From contig JANQKZ010000023.1 of assembly GCA_028280845.1 (NCBI GenBank), forward strand, positions 1 to 43,421: 43,421 nucleotides of DNA. The letters are read 5' to 3'. The stretch's first letter is position 1. The number at the start of each line of letters is the position of its first letter. The notes below the pieces were generated by a model. It was given only the letters and a program-made list of their open reading frames with translations, was not told the origin of the DNA and made no database searches. Shown here one piece after another: positions 42,894 through 43,421 of the stretch. A program made the translations under genes and the position numbers. This DNA comes from Opitutales bacterium (GTDB taxonomy: Bacteria > Verrucomicrobiota > Verrucomicrobiia > Opitutales > JABSRG01).

Positions 42894-43421
42894 ATGACTT
42901 CTGAATCTGACCATCCAAGCTTAATTCTGTTCGGCGCGGGGTATCTGGGAACCGCGGTGGCGAGGGAGGCGTTGGCTCGGGGTTGGTCCGTGGGGGCGGT
43001 TACGCGAAATGCGGAGACGGGCCAGCAATTGGCTGCTCTCGGCTGCGATCCCGTCGCCATATGCCAGCTTGAATCTGAAGCCTGGTGGAGTCGCTTTCCA
43101 ATGCTCCCGGATTACTTGCTAAATAGTGTAGGTGGGGGAGGACGTGGATTGGAAGGATACCGCAGCAGCTACATTGGAGGGATGGAGAGTATTCAAAAAT
43201 GGGTGGAAACTCGAAAAGCCCAGGGTAAAGGTCATTTTATCTATACCAGCAGCACAGGCGTGTATGAACAGGATGATGGAGCATGGGTAGATGAGTCCGG
43301 AGCGAGTGAGCCCAATACGAATACGCGTCCAGGGCTCCTGCGTCTGGCTGAGGAGCTCGCCCTTGGAATTTCCACTTTTAGTTCCCGCACGGTTCTGCGT
43401 CTGGGAGGGTTATATGGACCG
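42894..43421 (+). CDS. NAD(P)-binding epimerase-like protein (partial)
   Basis: At least 176 residues; the gene runs off the end of the window. The N-terminus is SLILFGAGYLGTAVAREAL, the Rossmann motif G.GYLG of the YeeZ-like/SDR-extended family. GHFIYTSSTGVYEQDDGAWVDE with S-T..Y and the end TVLRLGGLYGP match the extended-SDR pattern (YTSS..VY..., R...LYGP). Start is either the ATG at 42894 or the in-frame ATG at 42873 (adds MVTRLRG). GAGGGGG lies right against the second ATG, too close to decide. Function beyond NAD(P)-dependent sugar-nucleotide or related oxidoreduction is unknown. Confidence 0.82.
   Translation, partial: MTSESDHPSLILFGAGYLGTAVAREALARGWSVGAVTRNAETGQQLAALGCDPVAICQLESEAWWSRFPMLPDYLLNSVGGGGRGLEGYRSSYIGGMESIQKWVETRKAQGKGHFIYTSSTGVYEQDDGAWVDESGASEPNTNTRPGLLRLAEELALGISTFSSRTVLRLGGLYGP

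Overview
The window looks like chromosomal DNA of a Gram-negative, LPS-bearing bacterium of the PVC group, most likely Verrucomicrobiota of the Opitutae type. The pointers are a PEP-CTERM sorting tail, an OmcB-like DUF11 lipoprotein, LpxB and LolC/D (outer membrane), TonB-type proteins, a HemA without its dimerisation domain, and a K+-dependent membrane pyrophosphatase beside an Mrp cation/H+ antiporter operon, which suggests sodium-based energetics as in marine or alkaline settings. The taxonomy is an inference from gene content; no rRNA is present.

Layout. 1-1188: one intact PEP-CTERM secreted protein and a truncated tandem paralogue. 1189-2251: gene-poor DNA carrying about 2.5 tandem units of 264-267 bp, each ending in the 3' end of the tRNA-Ser(GGA) gene that closes the array on the minus strand. 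2370-4520: a GH52 beta-xylosidase. 4689-5759: a secreted protein with a TonB-C domain. 5784-7148 (minus): thyA-folA. 7240-7830: an unrecognised secreted protein. 8029-15525: an eleven-gene Mrp/Mnh-like operon with MrpA's C-terminal part split into two small genes, three separate proton-channel subunits, and a small membrane protein of unknown function. 15526-16965: a gene graveyard (frameshifted metallo-hydrolase fragment, DUF4160/DUF2442 pair, degraded ORFs). 16966-18751 (minus): beta-hydroxyacid dehydrogenase and an HTH-MBL hydrolase fusion. 19007-21217: hppA with a strong terminator. 21549-21992: dgkA. 22050-25087 (minus): DUF456, lipB, DUF11 lipoprotein, lipA. 25220-31771: AbgT transporter, lysS, lolC, lolD, lpxB. 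31905-40819 (minus): a nearly complete late haem pathway, in transcription order hemF, GxxExxY nuclease-fold protein, hemE, hemN, hemG, hemH, hemX-like, hemA, 2TM protein. 40879-43421: acyltransferase, small acidic protein, TonB, and the 5' part of an NAD(P)-binding epimerase.

How the genes fit together. The haem block covers the first committed step (HemA) and the four last steps (HemE, HemF/HemN, HemG, HemH), with both oxygen-dependent and oxygen-independent coproporphyrinogen oxidases, so haem could be made with or without oxygen at that step. HppA and Mrp both act on transmembrane ion gradients (H+ and/or Na+). LolCD, LpxB, DgkA, the acyltransferase and TonB are envelope functions. LipB/LipA make the lipoyl cofactor.

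No CRISPR array, prophage, transposase or recognisable defence island was seen. The most unusual structures are the tRNA-derived tandem repeat with conserved hairpins, the Mrp operon with three antiporter-like subunits and a 12-C tract in one of them, and the HTH-MBL fusion with a decayed second copy nearby.
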